DNA of 64,000 nucleotides from Capronia americana (Eukaryota; Ascomycota; Eurotiomycetes; Chaetothyriales; Herpotrichiellaceae). A program made the translations under genes and the position numbers. The stretch spans positions 1,302,001 to 1,366,000 of the forward strand of contig JADWQD010000006.1 of the NCBI GenBank assembly GCA_016110215.1, read 5' to 3'. Under the pieces are notes generated by a model. That model saw only the letters and a list, made by a program, of their open reading frames with translations, did no database searches and was not told the DNA's origin. Of the stretch, positions 31,708-43,451 are shown piece by piece. The stretch's first letter is position 1. Every line of letters starts with the position of its first letter.

Positions 31708-33412
31708 ATGCTTTTCAATCCCGTTTCGGCTGCGCTCGTGGCGGCGTGTGCCAGCTGTGCTCTGGCGCACGGCACGCACGATCAGACGCCCGTTTCCGGA
31801 CCGCACAAGTCGTTGTGGTATAACACGCTGCCAGGTGACGGTGGGACCCAGGTGAGAGACGAGACCCGAGACCCGAGCACCGTGCTGCTGAGAGGAGTGT
31901 GGAAGAACAGTTGGACGGACGAACTGACACTCGAATAACCGATAGGCCGACTCTGTCTTCTCTGGCATCTCGACCTTCGGCCGGCTGCCCTACTTCCCGT
32001 GCCTGAGCAGCGACGAGGAGAAATACGACATTGCGTTCATCGGTGCGTGTTAAAGCTACACATATCACGGGTTCCATCCCAGACAGAAGGGAACCCCCCC
32101 GAAGCTGACTGCCTCCGATCCTCTCGTTGGTCTACAGGCGCTCCATTCGACACAGGCACCTCGTACAGGCCAGGCGCTCGGTTCGGACCCAGTGGGATCA
32201 GACAAGGTTCTAGACGCCTCAACCTCTAGTACGTCTCCCGTTCATACGCTTACTTGGGATGTGTCGAGGGATCAAGGCTCACGCAAACTGGGCTTTAGTG
32301 GCGGGTATAACGTGTAAGTCTTTTGAGGACTGCGGCAGACAAGCAGAGAGAAGAAGAACAAAACTGACGGCGTACCAATTTTTTTGGTCCTGCAATAGGC
32401 CCATGAAGTCCAATCCGTTCAATTTCTGGGGCAAAGTCATCGACTGCGGCGACATCCCCGTCACGTCGTAAGTGAAATCCAACACCAAGCACATACGCAC
32501 CCACCTGTTCAAGGGGCTAATCACTCGCAGCTACGACAACCACTACGCCCTCCAACAGATCGAGGACGGGCACAACGCCCTGCTCACCCGCCAACCATTC
32601 ACGTCGGCCTCCGAGCCCGGCATTTCCAAGAGTGGCAAGACCCTGCCCAGAATCATCACGGTGAGATTGTCCATGATATTTCCCATTGGTATACCTGCAT
32701 GCTAACGCAAGGCCAGCTCGGCGGCGACCACACCATCACGCTCCCGCTCCTGCGCAGCATCAACAAAGCCTACGGCCCGATCAGCGTGATCCACTTCGAC
32801 TCGCACCTGGACACGTGGAAGCCGAAGGTGTTCGGCGGGGCGCCGTCCAAGCAAGCGGCCATCAACCACGGCACGTACTTCTACTGGGCCAGCGAGGAGG
32901 GCCTGCTGGCCAACGACTCGTCGATCCACGCGGGGATCCGCACGACGCTCAGCGGGCCCAGCGACTACGACAACGACGGCTACTGCGGCTTCACGCGCGT
33001 CGAGGCCCGCGAGATCGACACCCTCGGCATCCCGGGCATCGTCAAGCGCATCCGCGACCGCGTCGGCACCACCAACCCGGTCTACCTGTCCATCGACATC
33101 GACACCCTGGACCCGGCCTTCGCGCCCGCCACGGGCACGCCCGAGACCGGCGGCTGGTCGACGCGCGAGCTGCGAACCATCATCCGTGGGCTCGAGGGCA
33201 TCAATTTCGTGGCTGCCGATCTGGTCGAGGTGGCCCCCGCGTATGATACCAACGCCGAGCTGACCACCATGGCCGCCGCGGATGTGCTGTACGAGGTCAT
33301 GACCATCATGGTCAAGAAGGGCCCCCTGACCAAGGAGGTCAGTCAGGGCGAGTATGCCGTCGGCGAGGATGTGGCGAGGATGTTGGCCGAGGCCGAGAAG
33401 ATGGAGTTGTAG
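31708..33412 (+). CDS. Secreted agmatinase-like ureohydrolase, seven exons
   Basis: Ureohydrolases cleave a guanidino group to urea using two Mn ions; agmatinase makes putrescine from agmatine. Exons 31708-31851, 31946-32042, 32138-32228, 32299-32313 (15 bp), 32399-32467, 32531-32660 and 32717-33412; 413 residues; all phases agree. Seen: a signal peptide (SAALVAACASCALA, cleavage near residue 20), GAPFDTGTSYRPGARFGPSGIR with the family's G-P-x-D/F-x-G start, LGGDHT (H187), HFDSHLDTW (D210, H212 and D214, metal ligands), and SIDIDTLDPAFAP with the final two Asp ligands. HGTYFYWA is the usual substrate-loop stretch of fungal agmatinases. In the DAHxD motif Ala is replaced by Ser, which is common in this branch. 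Secretion implies extracellular or vacuolar action on agmatine or a related guanidine. Confidence 0.9.
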
Positions 33413-34083
33413 AGGACCGCTTCTTGTTCTTCTGCAGCTGCGGATGGGCTGGGTCGCGGGCTCACGCCATCCTGCATACTGCATACTACCGCAAACTCTG
33501 TACACAGTATACCAAATGACCTGTTTCAATCTATTGTGTATGTGACGCGGGGTGATACGGGCGTCGGAGGTGGGATGGAGACTGGGATAGATGCGGCAAG
33601 GGCAGTGGTGCAGTAGTGGTAGTCCGTGGACACGAGAAAATAGAGGTTCAAGGACTAGCAATGCGAAAACTCACAACGGTACTCGGTCGCAAGACAAGTA
33701 TAAGGAAGCGAAAGAAAACGTTACCGGCAGTCACAAGTCACGCCCAGATAGCTCAACGAAGGCTGCGGACAACAAACAGTTCCTCTCACTTTCACTTTCA
33801 TTAACCGCTCTTCTTGTGATACACAGGAGCCACTGCGCTGGCAGTGTCAACAACCAAGGGCCACCCCCTTGCGTCCACATGCAAATGGTGGTGTATGTCT
33901 ATTGAACATCCTTTTCTCTTCTCCTGGCCTAGGTCTGCTTCTAGAAAGCATCACACTGCCTGTCCGCTTCATTCGGACCCGCCCATCGTGATCATGCTGT
34001 CCATAGCACAAAGTTTCTTTTCCTTAACTTGGCTTGGACGGCGTGACTTGTAGTCGGGGATTTGGGTAGAGGTTCGTCTACAT
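33413..34083. other. Convergent spacer
   Basis: 3' regions of the agmatinase (+) and PP2A (-) genes. No feature seen beyond AT-richer DNA. Confidence 0.5.
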
Positions 34084-35290
34084 CTAGAGGAAGTAGTCTG
34101 GTGTCCTGCGGCTGACCATGGGCTCCCCAGCCCTGGGACATGGGTCGAATTGCAGGCTGAAAAATGATCTGTTAGTGTCCGCAACAACGATTTGGTGATA
34201 AGGGAGGGTACATACAAGGTATACTTCAGATGCTCGTCAATCTCCATGATAGCCGCCTGATTACCGCATCTGTAGCAATAATTAGGCGCACTGAAAATCG
34301 TCACCACGTTCCGATCTTGGCTCCAATTGTAACCCTCCATGACCAATTGATGGGCTCGGGCCACGAGTGTCAGTCCATTGTTGTGGTTGAACGCCTCGGA
34401 GATGTCTTGACCAAAAGTGTACCCTGCACCTCTTGGGCTGATTCCCCATCCGCATCGGTCATCGGGGTCAGACCAGAGCAAGTCACACATAGGCCCTTCA
34501 TGCGGCACTTCTTGAATTCGGTCTAGGGAGCGGATGTTGTCGAGGGTATCAATGCTAGGGGAGAGGCCGCCGTGAAGGCAGAAGATTTGATTGTCGATCA
34601 ACGCCGTGAGAGGGAGGTAGTCGAAAAGGTCGGTGAAGTATTTCCAGACGTTGGCATTGCCATATTTCCTCAGGCATTCGTCATAGAAGCCGTAGACTTG
34701 GGTGATCTGGCGGGATTCGTGGTTTCCGCGCAGGATGGTGATGCGTTGAGGGTAGCGGATCTTGAGGGCAACGAGCAGGGTCACGGTCTCGACCGAATAG
34801 TAGCCACGGTCCACATAATCTCCTGGACTCATGGTCAGCCTGTGCAAGTTCGCGATGGTCGTCTCGACGCACCCATAAAGAGGTAGTTCGTGTCTGGATT
34901 TGGCCCGCCAATGCGAAACAGTTCCATCAGGTCGTGGAATTGCCCATGGATGTCACCGCAGACCGTGACAGGGCATTTCTGTACAATTGTTATCGGACAA
35001 ATGTATCAGGTTAGAGCCGCGATCTGTTGACCTACCACTGGCTGTACGTTGGACTCTTCTTGAAGCACTTCTCTTGCCTGCGCTTGCAATTAGTTTCACC
35101 GTGTGCCGTGACTCTCTGGGTTGCTCACCCTATCACACAGCCTCGACACATCACTCTCTGACAATTGTTTGCAGTCCATCAAGCTCTCTATCCAGCCATC
35201 CAGGGTTGGTATCGATTGGGCATCGGTAGCAGGAGACAAGCCATGAGGCTGTGCCGGTTTCCCGACGTCAACATCCATTTTTGAATCCAT
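34084..35290 (-). CDS. pphA: Protein phosphatase 2A catalytic subunit
   Basis: Exons 35290-35129, 35077-35036 (42 bp), 34978-34873, 34822-34216 and 34156-34084; introns of 50-59 bp; 329 residues. It is the catalytic subunit of the PP2A holoenzyme, a Ser/Thr phosphatase acting in cell-cycle, septation and signalling control. All PPP motifs are present: VCGDIHGQFHDL (G76-D-x-H79-G), GDYVDRGYYSVET (104 on), LRGNHESRQITQVYGFYDEC, LHGGLSP and FSAPNYCYRCGN. The C-terminal tail is the invariant TPDYFL whose terminal Leu is methylated in PP2A. That tail and the LQFDPCPR lead-in separate it from PP4/PP6 relatives. The acceptor at 34156 restores YTFLQFDP. The N-terminus has the fungal extension of about 20 residues. 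Confidence 0.95.
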
Positions 35291-35897
35291 AGTCCAGCAT
35301 GCACTGGATCAATGTGTAGAGATATGCGATTAACGGCGCAGGGATGAGGTGAGGACGGGGTCCTCGACGAGCGGTCAGGATGTCGTGTGCTAAGGTGGGA
35401 TGACTGTTGTGGTCGCAATTTGAAACTTGTCACGGCGCAATTAAAGTGAGGGGGGAGCCTTGGTTCGCACACTCCAGGCAAAGTGATATGGGATGAATCT
35501 AAGTTGGGCTGAGTCTCTGGAAAAGGCGGTTGTTAGGCTGAGTGTTGGGGATAGATTGTGGTTCACGCGGGCCATGACATACCTCCTGCTGAACTTGAAT
35601 CTTGTATGTACCTAATCACCGGCTAGCCCAATAGGGACAATAGGGACAAACGACATCCCCGCCAAGAGGCAAATTATTGCTTGATAATGTATAGGTAGCT
35701 ACCAACGCGCCTTCTACTCTCTTCTTCACAAAGCAGTCAAATATTCATACGAGTCACGGACAAGAAAAAGAACCGGAAAAGTCTACGAAGCTTCACTTCG
35801 CCTTTCTTCGCTGGCCATTGGGTCATGCTATCTAGTTCTCATTCCTCATACAGTCGTTCACTGCCATCACCATGCTCTCACCATTTTCGAACAGACA
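35291..35897. other. Spacer, PP2A promoter side
   Basis: 5' region of PP2A and 3' region of the PI31-like gene. Nothing else recognised. Confidence 0.5.
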
Positions 35898-37053
35898 TTA
35901 GATAAAGTCGCCACTTCCGAATCCTCCAAATGGATTCCCCCCAAGGCCCCCACCACCACCTCCCGGGAAGCGCGGTCCTCCTCGAAGGTTTGGTGGTCCA
36001 TCTCCAGGTCCAACAGGATCGTATCGAGCACCTGGAGGAGCTCGAGGATCGTACGGGCCTTGTCCTCCTTGTCCACCAAATAAAGGGTCGTCAAAGGTTG
36101 GATGCATACCACCGCCGCCACGGAATCCACCCCCTCCAGGCCCTATCCGTAGAGGGTCATGGGGACCCAGACCAGGCGGGTATAGATCTCTTTCCCCGAT
36201 GTTGCCGAAGGGTGGTTGCCCAGGTAGCATCCCTCTAGGTGGTCTGTTGAGCTCATATTCATCTTCAAAGCCAGGCGGTGGGAAATCTCCCGGGGGTTGC
36301 GGTCTTCGAGGTACTGCAGCTAAGGGATCATCGAAGGGATAAGGGCGCGCCGGGGGAGGATGGTCATCTCGTAAAGGATCACGTTCAGGCGGGCGAGTTT
36401 CTTCGCGTCGTCGTGGCTGCTCCACGGTCGATGCTGAATCTTCGTATCCCGCCTTTTGAATGCCCGGCGCCAATTTCTGAATGATGTTCAGCTTGAACAA
36501 AGCCGCCAGGTCCGCAATTCGTCCATTAGATATGAAGACGTTTCGTAGTGCAGAAATCTTCTCTGAGGTGAATGATGCCTCATTTATTGATCCTTCGGAG
36601 ATGTAGTCGCTGGCTTTGACCTCTAACGAGGCCGTCTTGTCGTCACCCAAGCCAACCGCAAATATAAGTGCCTTGCTTCCAAGTCTGTTCACCTTGACCA
36701 GATATTCCATCGAAGATTGCGAGTGCGCGTAGCGGAAGGCGTAGGAGGAAGACTGGTCCCATTCTGCGGGTAAGGGCTGAGTATCTTGAGGGTCTGATTG
36801 CGCTTCTATTGGTTGTTAGCGTGCTGATAACCCAGAGTGCGACAGTCGTCCTACCTATCTTGTGGTCTTCTCCTAGGCCAATTAATCGGAAGCCGACAGC
36901 AAGCATACAAGCATGTGAGAAGAGAGCGATGGCGGCATATGGATCCTTGACGAGGGCCTTTTGTTCAGCGTCCGAAGGTGGAGTGGGGAGGCTCTTGACC
37001 ATGTAGTCAAGTATAGCATCTGCGCTCAGTGCGGTCCCGGATGTGGGCGCCAT
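35898..37053 (-). CDS. PI31-like proteasome regulator
   Basis: Exons 37053-36855 and 36805-35898; 49-bp intron; 368 residues. PI31 (PSMF1; Fub1 in yeast) binds the 20S proteasome and affects its assembly and activity. The N-terminal half has the PI31 fold pattern: HACMLAVGFRLIGLGED, LPAEWDQSSSYAFRYAHSQSSMEYLVKVNRLGSKALIFAVG and the following acidic 'DYISEGSINE' strand. The C-terminal half is a long Pro/Gly-rich disordered region with the DPLR-DDHPPPARPY and RPPRGMLPG..GERDLYP segments that characterise PI31_Prot_C, then a Gly-rich run. The splice restores the conserved I-EAQSDPQD join. The start at 37053 is the only ATG giving the complete N-domain. Fungal members are poorly studied. Confidence 0.88.
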
Positions 37054-37765
37054 GATGATCGCAAGCGTTCGTGCAGAGATGTTCGAATTGAACGGGACAA
37101 TATGAGAATTTCTAACTACAAGTACAGGTGATAGTCAGGCGACGTTGACGGATCGATGCCTGCGTTTCTGCGGGGACGAGCCGAAGCAAAGCGCGTCTGG
37201 CGCAATTATTGGAGATGACGTCAACTGGAGACCGTCGGCCGAGTTGCCTCGAGCGCTCTGGCTGTCCAACTGCGGAGGTCCTGTCGACCACTTTTCTCCG
37301 CGATGCTTCGTGCTTCCCAGCACGTCGCCGTCGTGCTTCGTCGAAACAAGCGTCCATGATCAGCGGAGGCGCCTGTTCCCTTTTCTCCTTTCGTCCTTTT
37401 GACAAATGCTTCCTTCCACTCTAGGACTTCTAGAAAGTAATGTGATGTTCTTTCTTCTCTGGCTTAGTTCTACACACCATCAGCGGCAATCAAGGCCAAA
37501 GCTACGGATGGCAGAAGTTAACCAGCCATGGAAGCAACCCTTATTATAAAGAAACTCCATCTCATCGGAGGTTTTACCTACTCATCCTCTTGCAGATACA
37601 GGAATAATGAGCGTCCTGTTGTTTTCCTGTTGAGAAAGACCGTACATTGTCTTCGTACTGTCATGTCATGCCTGCATTGAAGCCTGCGTCGTTGCTCTGC
37701 ATCTCTTGTGCCCAACCCTCAGTGAGTTGATCCGTGCGAGCTGCACTTCCAGCCACATTTCAATG
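37054..37765. other. Spacer
   Basis: Promoter of the PI31-like gene and 3' region of the next minus-strand gene. No coding frame of note. Confidence 0.5.
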
Positions 37766-38910
37766 TCAACGGTGAGCTTCCCTATAGTGGCGTTTGTATC
37801 TTTCCATGGTCATGTATCCATTGTTGGCACGTTGTCTGAACTTGTCGCAGTGGGCGTGAGGACATCTGAGTGTGCCTCCTACCCTGGTGGGGTCGGGTAT
37901 TGCGCCACGGTCTCGGATCCTCAAACGGTTCGGGCTCCTCGACCGGTTCCGGCTCCTTGGACGATCACGGTCCTGGTCCCGGTCCGTCTCACGATTGCTA
38001 GTTCTCTCCAAATCCCGCCTGAGTATGGCCAACTCGTTGGTCGGAGAACTTCCCGAGGGCTCCCTTACCATATTGTCAGTAACTTGATGCAATCAATCAA
38101 CATCGCACTGGTGTCGGGAACTGTGGAACTAGGCTTGGGTCATTCTCACCTTGGAGATCTCGGGCCTGGCGAGTCTCTGCTGGCTGCGGCACTCACATCC
38201 TCGACTAGGTCTGTCACAGGACCAGTAGGCCTAGACAATGATGTAGACCTGGCGGCGGTCCTCTGTGTTCCTATGGGCACTAACGCAAACGTATGTGAAG
38301 TGCGTGGGCTGAGGTTGAGCGTAACGCTGGGGACTACAGGAATGACATCGCGATTTACCCGCGGAGTATGCTCATCCGCGCTCTGAGATGGCGACCGTAG
38401 TCTATCTCGGTGGGATGGTGTTGATCTGTGGCGCCCGTTGTCTAGAGGAGACAACTGTCGAGATTGGCTACTAGGAGGGCGCTGGGCTGCGGGTTGGCTG
38501 GACTGCATGTGGAGTGGGAGAGGAGATTGCAATCCAGTGTCCGTGGGATTAAAGCCACGTCCCAAAGCGTTTTGAGTACCAGATGTAGAGCCGTAGTGAT
38601 TTGTGCGATTGAGGAGCTCTGGTAACATGTTATTGACGTTGGTGTTGATGCGGCTGAATGCATTGTGTGTCGGCGATGGAACAGAGTTCGGCGTATCTGG
38701 GAGACCATGGTGTATTCCGCTTGCCCCATTCGTCCCTAGGCGGTCGAGTTGAGGATACAAATCAGCAAGAATTGGATCTTGGAGGAAAATGTCATTGGGG
38801 TCATTTGGGAAGGAGCCATATTCCGGGGATGGTTGCACAGAATTCTGCCACTGCCTAGTCTCAAAGGGATACCCGACGAATCCAGCGGGATTTTGGCCAT
38901 AGCCGGACAT
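37766..38910 (-). CDS. Disordered protein with C-terminal C2H2-like finger
   Basis: Exons 38910-38150 and 38063-37766; 86-bp intron; 352 residues. The first 250 residues are Ser/Pro/Asn/Gln-rich and disordered. After the splice come a short acidic/basic helix (NELAILRRDLERTSNRETDRD), an Arg/Ser/Asp-rich stretch (DRDRPRSRNRSRSPNR) and a single terminal zinc-finger-like motif, C-P-H-A-H-C-D-KF then KRHYREAH at the very end. This layout suggests a nucleic-acid-binding or regulatory protein, but I do not recognise a named family. The start ATG 38910 was preferred over the upstream TTG-opened frame. The acceptor GTAAG|GG restores the frame exactly. Confidence 0.7.
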
Positions 38911-40661
38911 GGCGAACAGGGTCCTTTTTTTCTTTTTAGATTGAAGAGACTTTGAGAGTCCTTGAAGGTCTTTCTGCAGGCCTCTTATAGTCATTAATGC
39001 TTGAGGAGACTAAGGTCGGATTGTGATGCCTCGTATAGCTAGGCAACCACAGGTTGCCCCATCCCACTCTGCGCCCGATATGCCCGGAAGCCAGCACATC
39101 GATGCCCAATCGTCCACAGGGAATATCTCAGAATAGCTGCCCAAAAGAGCCTCATCAGGCTGAAGGTCGAATATCGGTGGTGTGCGAGTAAGGTCTAGAC
39201 GCGGCCGAGCATAATTTGGTGATATTCAATTCGGTGCAGGACTTGAAACCCCATGTCTCTACATGGCAAAAGCGTCCTTTTCGGCATAGTAGCTTACAGG
39301 GAGGGCGATTGAGCCAGGGCAAAGTGGGCGAAGGCATGGCCTCTAAACGCAATCCACCCGTTCATGTGGTCGGCGATCGCCCTAGCCGCACGATCATGAG
39401 GCACCTGCAAAACCCTCGCGGGCACCTACATGGATGATCTCGGCATGCCTGTGCTCACCAATGAAGCGCTCGAACAGCAACAATATCCCTATAAGTGGTG
39501 TCTCCGATCCCACAAAATTACGGGTCACTCAGCAGATGGTCTCCGGATCGAAGCAGATTTCAGACATCTGTATGTCGCTGCTTGTGCTGCGTCCAGTGGT
39601 CATGAGTTAGTCCTTAGCGCGATATACCGCCGGGCAAATTGCAATGCGATCGTAATGCCCCAGACTCCCTCTCAGTGCTCATTTGTTTGGGGAAGGAAGC
39701 CCAGAGCCTTGTTTCGATTAAGGCGTTCGCTCGCCAAGCAATTGCGAAAAGTACTGGAATGACACACAGATGGGAGATGGAACGCGGTTCGACATGATTT
39801 CGTGAGGGCCAGAAAGGGCCCTCCTTCTGTGGGAGAGTGTGAGGGATCCATCAAGATCGTCCCTGCGCGTTCTTGAGGCGCCATGACTGAGGCAGTTCGA
39901 TTTAATGTACCCATTCTTCCAAAGAATGAACGATTCCCTTGTCGTTCTAGAGGGGACTGTTTCTGGTCCCGCCGAAGGCCGCGGGAGAGAGATGCTTGGG
40001 AGGTCAGACTGAACGTGGCATCGAGAGCAACCAGCGTGCCCAGCCTCTAGAAGCAGCGGGGGCAGGCGGCAAGTTAGCCGAGGCACGCTTACCTAATACA
40101 TTTTCTCTGGAATGACGGAAGCGTCACTCTCGACGCGCCCCAAACAAAGACACAACAAGCACAAGCGAGATTCATAGTCGCTCCAAACACCACCCAAGTC
40201 GCTAGTGTATCGTACTGCTTATACCTTCCACGGCCGTAATATCGAATGATTCCGAAATCTGTCGCGATTCACTCACCGCAATCCGAGCATCGGTAGCCAA
40301 TTATTGCTCAGCCTCTCACACGACTCTCACAGAACTTTCACAGCCCTTGCTTCACTGGACTCGAGAACAACCTCAACCAATTGCGGGGTTGCTGGGGCGC
40401 AACATTGTAGACATTAGGCTTGCGTTGATATACCTGCCTCTTGAAGTCACTCACTCGACATTGTTGCTGCGCCCTTTTCGATTTCTGCCTCTGCCGATGG
40501 AGCAGCGGACCGGCGACTGCCTCTCCTCGTGACCTCAACAAAACCTCATTCCTCCATGACTGATACCGAGCCACTTTTGGATACTGTTTTTTGACTCTTT
40601 ACGGACATCGAGTCTTAACTAAGGGTTGCTTGACGTCAGGTGTCCAACTTAGCGAAACGAC
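38911..40661. other. 1.75-kb spacer, no confident gene
   Basis: Divergent promoter region between the C2H2-like gene (-) and the SUN gene (+). Short frames at 39216-39437, 39430-39762 (+) and 39718-40086 (-) lack domains. The long leader before ATG 40662 may be transcribed. Confidence 0.4.
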
Positions 40662-42605
40662 ATGGCGCCCCGTCGATCTACGGCACGAGCCTCAAGCGCG
40701 ACTCCAGTCCGCGGCGTGACGCCAGCGAAGCGACCAGCTGGCGCAAGCAGTGTGTTAGAAGCAGAGGATGCCATCCCACGCAGGTCCACTCGGGGTGCAT
40801 CACAGCAGCCGAGTAAGGCGAACGGGGATGTGAATAATCCTAGACTTCCTGAAGTGCAAATTCAACAGTCTTACGCATATGGATCGAGTAGGACACCTGT
40901 TCTACCGACTCAGCTGATAGCGCGAAGCCGCATGAATCTCCTACAAATGGCGGAAACCATTGATGCGGGGGTGGACCAAGCCGAGCAACATCTTCAGCAC
41001 CATATGGAAGAAACCCGTGCGAATCTGCAGAAAGACGCTCGGGAGGAGCGGGCCCGTCGAAGGGCGTCGCGAGAGCCATCCCAGGAAGGCTCGGTCGCTA
41101 GTGACGACCCTGAACAGTCCCGAAGCAAACGCGTTGCTGCCTGGGCTAGCTCGGTTGACAATCCTCAACTGAACGGTATATCAGAAGAAGACCAGGACAG
41201 ACAGGAGGACGAACAGGAAGAAGATGAGAGTCCCGCTCGGGACACTCCTGATGACGCCTCCGACAGAGGAACCGACCCCTCGAGCTTTCCAAGCGGTATG
41301 TTCGATCATAGCTACAATTACGAGCGTGGTCTACGGAAACCCAATATCACGATACGACAACCACAAGAGTCTTTTGCTCGGAAAATATTGAATGCACTCG
41401 AAGAGAGAGCTCAGAGCGCCCGCCGCGCTTCATCACAAATTGCGGCTTCGATATGGGCTTGGTTGCAACGGCTCTTGAAGGCCATCGGCGAGTCTGTCAA
41501 CAACCTCCCAAGCTCACCTTTGATCTCGATCATGACGACTCTGCTCTTCTCGCTACTTTTCGTCGGGGGCGCTAGCCTTCTATTCTGTTACACCTACAAT
41601 CACTATGTGTGTGATCCGCTTTCTACTTCTCTGCTGGGCCAAACACTGCAGAGATGTTGTGGAACTTGCACTCGAAGTCCGGGTGGTGGCCCTCTAAACT
41701 TTACGCTTGGTGGTGGAGCTGACTTGTCCAAGCTCTCAGCGGCGATCAACAATATCAACAATCAACTACGGGATCTCGAAAGACGAATCAATGACAAAGT
41801 CGACTCACAACATGCAGCAGTGGACAAAGGCATCGATGCTTTGCAAAGGCAACACTCCGAACTGTCAAGCTACGTGGCTAACTTGAGGCTGGGCGGTCGG
41901 TCAAACCCGTTATCCGGTGACGTGGCCTCTCCAGTCATTCCCAAAGTCAACTACCTCGCACCGAACAATGGAGCAGTAGTTGAACCACGACTTACCTCGC
42001 CCACGATGCAAAGACCTGTGGCATTCGTTCAACGAGTCCTGCTTCGAGTTTTCCTCTCGACGCGGTATGTGTCCAAGCCGCCTGTTACAGCATTGTCACC
42101 GTGGCAAGATGTGGGTGATTGTTGGTGCGCTTCATCTGCACCAGGTACGGACGCGGAGCATGACCAGACGGACATGATGCGGTTAGGAGTCACGGTCACA
42201 GAGATGATCTATCCAACTGAAGTCGTGGTGGAGAACTACCCTAGTGGAGGATCGCTCCTTCCTGGTTCAACTCCCAAAGCCATTGAACTCTGGGCTGACT
42301 TCGGACATCTCGATAGCCGAGAGTGGAAGTCTCTGAATATACGACAGATGCAGAGCGAATCCGGAAGTCCAATCGGCCCGACCTTCGCGTTGGTCGGAAG
42401 GATGGAATACGATGCCTCAGGCGAGGCGAGTCACGTCCAAGCGTTCCCTTTGGATGTAAACCAAGGCTCATTAGCGCATGCGGCGCAAAATTTCGTGGTG
42501 AGGGTTACTGAGAATTATGGGGCGGAGTATACGTGTCTTTATCGGGTGCGATTGCATGGCGTTCCGGTCTTTGAGCATTCATCGGAGAGGGACTCGGCGG
42601 CGTAA
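40662..42605 (+). CDS. SUN-domain nuclear envelope protein (Sad1/UNC-84 type)
   Basis: A single exon of 647 residues. SUN proteins span the inner nuclear membrane and, with KASH partners, tie the nucleus to the cytoskeleton. Seen in order: a basic Ser/Thr/Ala-rich nucleoplasmic tail (1-60), an acidic coiled/disordered stretch with many Glu/Asp/Arg (about 95-210), one membrane segment (about 284-308), a short coiled-coil (LSAAINNINNQLRDLERRINDKVD, about 365-410), then the SUN domain from about 430 to 635. The SUN domain carries NNGAVVEPRLTSPT, ALSPWQDVGDCWCASS, LGVTVTEMIYPTEVVVENYP and AIELWADF, and closes with the YTCLYRVRLHG strand. The W-x-x-x-GDCWCA motif is diagnostic. The ATG at 40662 begins the basic tail. 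Confidence 0.92.
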   Translation: MAPRRSTARASSATPVRGVTPAKRPAGASSVLEAEDAIPRRSTRGASQQPSKANGDVNNPRLPEVQIQQSYAYGSSRTPVLPTQLIARSRMNLLQMAETIDAGVDQAEQHLQHHMEETRANLQKDAREERARRRASREPSQEGSVASDDPEQSRSKRVAAWASSVDNPQLNGISEEDQDRQEDEQEEDESPARDTPDDASDRGTDPSSFPSGMFDHSYNYERGLRKPNITIRQPQESFARKILNALEERAQSARRASSQIAASIWAWLQRLLKAIGESVNNLPSSPLISIMTTLLFSLLFVGGASLLFCYTYNHYVCDPLSTSLLGQTLQRCCGTCTRSPGGGPLNFTLGGGADLSKLSAAINNINNQLRDLERRINDKVDSQHAAVDKGIDALQRQHSELSSYVANLRLGGRSNPLSGDVASPVIPKVNYLAPNNGAVVEPRLTSPTMQRPVAFVQRVLLRVFLSTRYVSKPPVTALSPWQDVGDCWCASSAPGTDAEHDQTDMMRLGVTVTEMIYPTEVVVENYPSGGSLLPGSTPKAIELWADFGHLDSREWKSLNIRQMQSESGSPIGPTFALVGRMEYDASGEASHVQAFPLDVNQGSLAHAAQNFVVRVTENYGAEYTCLYRVRLHGVPVFEHSSERDSAA

Positions 42606-43451
42606 AGAGGAAGTGTACTACTAGTGCGTCCGGACGGTGCAGCTGAACACCACCGGCTGCCACAGTCTAGCCAAAAAGACCAGTTGAAGGCTTCTTTCGA
42701 GCAAAGTACGAACCTCTTCGGGTGATAGGCAATGCAGTGAGGTTTTCAGCGCTACAATGAAAGAATCATATATGAATATCTTCGCTGCCTGACAGAAGCT
42801 ACAACAGTCCTGCTCAAACGGCCCTCGAATCTGACTCAATATTGGGAAATCCAACTCCAGGCAGGAACTTGCCTACACTAACTTCAGTTCAGTTCAGTCC
42901 TTGAACATCGATCAACTTTCAACTTCGCCCTCTGATTTCGCCATCCACTTTCAGCCATCGCATTTCCCAACATGCAGCATCTCATACAGCCGACCCAATA
43001 CTGTACACGTCTTCGCTCGCACCCAGATGACCAGACCAGAGCCATCACCAGTGCTCATATTAGATGCAATCCCATACCCGCCACCTCTCAAACGGCGCTG
43101 ACGTACATGAACGAATGTCTTTCTTGATCAGGCGCCGTCGAAAAGCCGTGCGCAAGAATCTTCTGGGCCGGGAGTGATCCGCCTAGGTATCGTATGTATG
43201 TACTGTATCAATCGAATACACTGTATCCATCGTGTCGCGTCGACGAGATCTCACGCTACGCTTCTCAAGCCACACGGATGGTGTAGGTGTAGTAGAAACA
43301 AGGGAATTCTTCTCGCAATCAAGCTTTTCTATCCCATCCCATCCCATCCCATCCCATCCCATCCCATCCCAGAATATCATTTCATTTTGGATCCATATCA
43401 TTTTTTCATCTAGGTCTAGATCTAGATTACGGAGATACTACTGTATGCAGA
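42606..43451. other. Convergent spacer with microsatellite
   Basis: Nothing coding. Contains the ATCCC array listed separately and a TCTAGA-rich palindromic patch near 43410-43430. Confidence 0.5.
43331..43371. repeat. ATCCC pentanucleotide microsatellite (8 copies)
   Basis: Eight perfect ATCCC units in a row, in the 3' spacer between convergent genes. Confidence 0.95.

Noticed and set aside
32702..33661. 319-codon minus-strand frame
   Set aside because: Antisense to the last agmatinase exon; repetitive Arg/Val/Asp composition from GC-biased third positions.
39430..39762. 110-codon plus-strand frame upstream of the SUN gene
   Set aside because: No domain, no upstream or downstream exon with matching phase.
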